Part shown: positions 41,696 through 43,450 of the stretch, piece after piece
Layout of the letters: every line of letters starts with the position of its first letter
How positions within the stretch are numbered: the stretch's first letter is position 1
From: Terrisporobacter petrolearius
GTDB taxonomy: Bacteria; Bacillota; Clostridia; Peptostreptococcales; Peptostreptococcaceae
Direction: 5' to 3'
DNA length: 43,450 nucleotides
Assembly (NCBI RefSeq): GCF_020748185.1
Contig: NZ_JAHZMO010000028.1
Span: forward strand, 1 to 43,450
Program-made: the position numbers and the translations under genes
The notes under the pieces: generated by a model
Told to the model about the DNA's origin: nothing
What the model saw: the letters and a program-made list of their open reading frames with translations, nothing else
Databases searched by the model: none

Positions 41696-42502
41696 ATGAA
41701 ATTAAAAAGATTATTAAACTTAGCACTAAGTGTAGTACTATGCGCATCCTTAGTTGGATGCTCGAATTTATCACCTGAATCTAAAGAGGATAAAACAATT
41801 AAAGTAGGGGCTACATTCGTTCCTGGTGGAGAATTATTGGAAGAGTTAAAACCATTTATAGAAGAAAAAGGATATAAGTTGGAGATTTTAACATTTAATG
41901 ATTATGTATTACCTAATGAATCTTTAAATAATGGAGAAATAGATGCAAATTTATTTCAACATAAACCATATTTAGATGAGGCGGTGAAGAGCAAGGGATA
42001 TAAAATAATGGCAGGATCTAAATTATATGTTTGTCCAGGAGTATTATATTCTAAGAAAATAAACTCTATTGATGAGTTTAAAAGTGGAGATAAGATTGCA
42101 ATAAGTGACAATGCTGCTTCAGCATCAAAATCTTTAAGATATTTGGAGGGTGAAGGATTAATAGATCTAAAAGAAGGTGATATAGTTGGAGTCAAGGATA
42201 TTACTAAAAATCCTAAAAATTTAGAATTTGTTCAATTAGATGTTGCACAAATTCCTCCAGCATTAGAAGATGTTACAGCTGGATTCGTTGATACAACTTA
42301 TGCTGTACCTGCAGGACTTAGCGCAAAGAAAGACGGAATTTATACAGCACCTATAAATGATGAATATGCTAATTTGCTTGCATATAGAATAGAAGATAAA
42401 AATAGGGAAAAAATAAAAGTGCTTGAAGAAGTTCTTACATCAGATAAATGCAGAGAACTTATAGAATCTAAATATAAAGGAATTGTAATACCTGTATTTT
42501 AA
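41696..42502 (+). CDS. metQ: Methionine-binding lipoprotein MetQ
   Basis: The ATG at 41696 follows AAGGGGGAA. The 268-residue NlpA-family protein has lipobox SLVGC (Cys22), then IKVGATFVPGGELLEELKP, FNDYVLPNESLNNGEIDANLFQHKPYL near 80 and DNAASASKSLRYLEGEGLI near 135, MetQ landmarks. It binds methionine for MetNI. Neither metN nor metI is next to it, so it is an orphan binding protein in this window that must work with a transporter elsewhere. Control by the SAM-I riboswitch fits methionine uptake. Confidence 0.93.
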   Translation: MKLKRLLNLALSVVLCASLVGCSNLSPESKEDKTIKVGATFVPGGELLEELKPFIEEKGYKLEILTFNDYVLPNESLNNGEIDANLFQHKPYLDEAVKSKGYKIMAGSKLYVCPGVLYSKKINSIDEFKSGDKIAISDNAASASKSLRYLEGEGLIDLKEGDIVGVKDITKNPKNLEFVQLDVAQIPPALEDVTAGFVDTTYAVPAGLSAKKDGIYTAPINDEYANLLAYRIEDKNREKIKVLEEVLTSDKCRELIESKYKGIVIPVF

Positions 42503-42651
42503 ATTAAACATAGTTATATAAATGAAATATAAAAAGTAATACATTTCCATTAAGTTTTGCTACAATTAATGTTAAAATTATCATGATTTAATAGAATTCT
42601 AAAATGATATAATATAAATGTAGTAAAAAATTAAATAATTTGGAGGATAAT

Positions 42652-43275
42652 ATGGCAGGAAATATATTTGGAAAAATGGCAGCAGATACATTAGGTCTAT
42701 CTGATATAGGTAAGATAATAGATCCAAAGGACTTTAATAAAGTTGATGGAGATGATTATATAATGAACGAAGACGGGGAGAAAATCTACTTTGTTATAAA
42801 ATCAAAATCAGATGAGTATGTATTTACAAATAGAGGATTAATACATGTGGATGGTGCATCTGCTGTAAGTAAAAAAAGAGTAGTAAAAAGACATGAGTTT
42901 CGTAGTGAAAATGTTCATTCGGTAACACTAGAAACAGCAGGAACAGTAGACCTAGATGTAGAAATAAAATTTAGTTTTGCAGACGATTATTTTAGTATAG
43001 ATGTTGATAAAAAACAAATAGAACAATTAAAAGATTTATATAAAGCTTTGTTTGAAATTGGCAAAATACAGCATAAAAATAGACAGTCTTATGAATATGG
43101 AATGAAAAGCCTAGACATGGCAAATGATGCTGTAAGCAGATCTCGTATGGAGGGGAATACTGCCAATATGATAGAGGAAATTACTAAGTTTAATTTTAGC
43201 TGGATGAGTGATATAAGAGAAAATTACAATAATAAAGATTTTGGATATGTTTTTGAAAAATATATAAATAATTAA
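42652..43275 (+). CDS. PH-domain protein (YvbH-like)
   Basis: The ATG at 42652 follows GGAGG by 5 bases. The 207-residue protein has no signal or membrane segment. Residues about 30-120 (DYIMNEDGEKIYFVIKSKSDEYVFTNRGLIHVDG) look like a bacterial PH domain, and the helical C-terminal part (FNFSWMSDIRENYNNKDFGYVFEKYIN) like the YvbH oligomerisation region. No molecular function is established for the family. It is alone on its transcript, just left of the right-edge IS. Confidence 0.75.
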   Translation: MAGNIFGKMAADTLGLSDIGKIIDPKDFNKVDGDDYIMNEDGEKIYFVIKSKSDEYVFTNRGLIHVDGASAVSKKRVVKRHEFRSENVHSVTLETAGTVDLDVEIKFSFADDYFSIDVDKKQIEQLKDLYKALFEIGKIQHKNRQSYEYGMKSLDMANDAVSRSRMEGNTANMIEEITKFNFSWMSDIRENYNNKDFGYVFEKYINN

Positions 43276-43409
43276 TAAAATCTAAAGAATTAGAAGTAAT
43301 TTAAAAATGATATAGGGGAATTATTGAGTGTGTGAAAAAAACTCTGTAAATAACAAAATTCAACAGCTTTCTATGATAATATTTAATTATTATAGGAGGC
43401 TGTTTTATT

Positions 43410-43450
43410 ATGGGAAAAAGAAAACAAAAGCTTAGCGAAGGAAAAAGAAA
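43410..43450 (+). CDS. IS256-type (mutator) transposase, N-terminal fragment cut by the window edge
   Basis: After TAGGAGG, an ATG at 43410 encodes MGKRKQKLSEGKR and continues beyond the window. From memory this is the conserved start of clostridial IS256-family transposases. Only 13 codons are visible. The preceding stretch with GAGTGTGTGAAAAAAACTC (near 43326) may hold the element's left inverted repeat. Confidence 0.7.
   Translation, partial: MGKRKQKLSEGKR

Noticed and set aside
1..43450. CRISPR array, prophage, toxin-antitoxin or restriction system
   Set aside because: No regularly spaced repeats with spacers, phage structural genes, or recognisable defence or toxin proteins were found.

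Overview
The window is AT-rich DNA with strong AGGAGG-type ribosome binding sites, many intrinsic terminators, Gram-positive lipoproteins, a Firmicutes-type LexA box, a SAM-I and a c-di-GMP-I riboswitch. It reads as chromosome of a low-GC anaerobic Firmicute, most likely Clostridium sensu stricto; the species cannot be told from the sequence alone. Both edges run into insertion sequences: an IS3-type orfA starts at the left edge (minus strand) and an IS256-type transposase at the right edge (plus strand).

Region 1 (about 170-9894) is the most unusual part. After a decayed surface-protein gene come a wall-type DUF4430 protein (973-2562) and a tightly packed six-gene block: a secreted alpha/alpha-toroid protein ending in a dockerin (2815-4566), a membrane-anchored cohesin (4567-5211), a DUF4430 lipoprotein (5233-6474), and an ECF transporter with EcfT, a fused EcfA-EcfA ATPase and a substrate-specific S component (6471-9894). 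The alpha/alpha barrel and the DUF4430 domain are the two halves of animal transcobalamin and intrinsic factor. Here they are separate polypeptides, one carrying a dockerin and its apparent cohesin encoded next door. I propose a cohesin-dockerin assembled, split-transcobalamin-like capture complex feeding an ECF importer, possibly for corrinoids. This is inference.

Region 2 (9975-13653) is a molybdate module: a HTH plus substrate-binding-domain regulator divergent from modABC. Region 3 (13690-18350) holds a MutS2-like ATPase without an Smr domain behind a leader peptide and long terminator hairpin, a fascin-like beta-trefoil protein, a small zinc-ribbon protein whose RBS sits in a hairpin, and a CPA-type cation/proton antiporter. 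Region 4 (18512-29270) holds an SH3-like exported protein, the ribose operon rbsKDABC-type order K-D-A-C-B, an LppM-like lipoprotein, an intracellular leucine-rich-repeat protein divergent from an unknown gene, a dicarboxylate/amino-acid symporter and a small unknown protein.

Region 5 (29293-38803) contains a Y-family polymerase pseudogene (one nonsense codon, one frameshift) that still has two LexA boxes, a VTT/TVP38 membrane protein with no ATG/GTG/TTG start at its RBS, a GNAT acetyltransferase, a c-di-GMP-I riboswitch with terminator but no gene behind it, a cyclophilin lipoprotein, tRNA-Lys, a MATE exporter, a GH25 lysozyme sharing its C-terminal module with the 973 protein, and adenine deaminase.

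Region 6 (38828-43450) opens with a classical-looking histidine attenuator (24-residue leader peptide with five consecutive His codons, competing hairpins, terminator) before a polar amino-acid ABC importer, so that importer is probably for histidine. Then come a SAM-I riboswitch before an orphan metQ, a GC-richer structured stretch, a PH-domain protein and the IS256 start.
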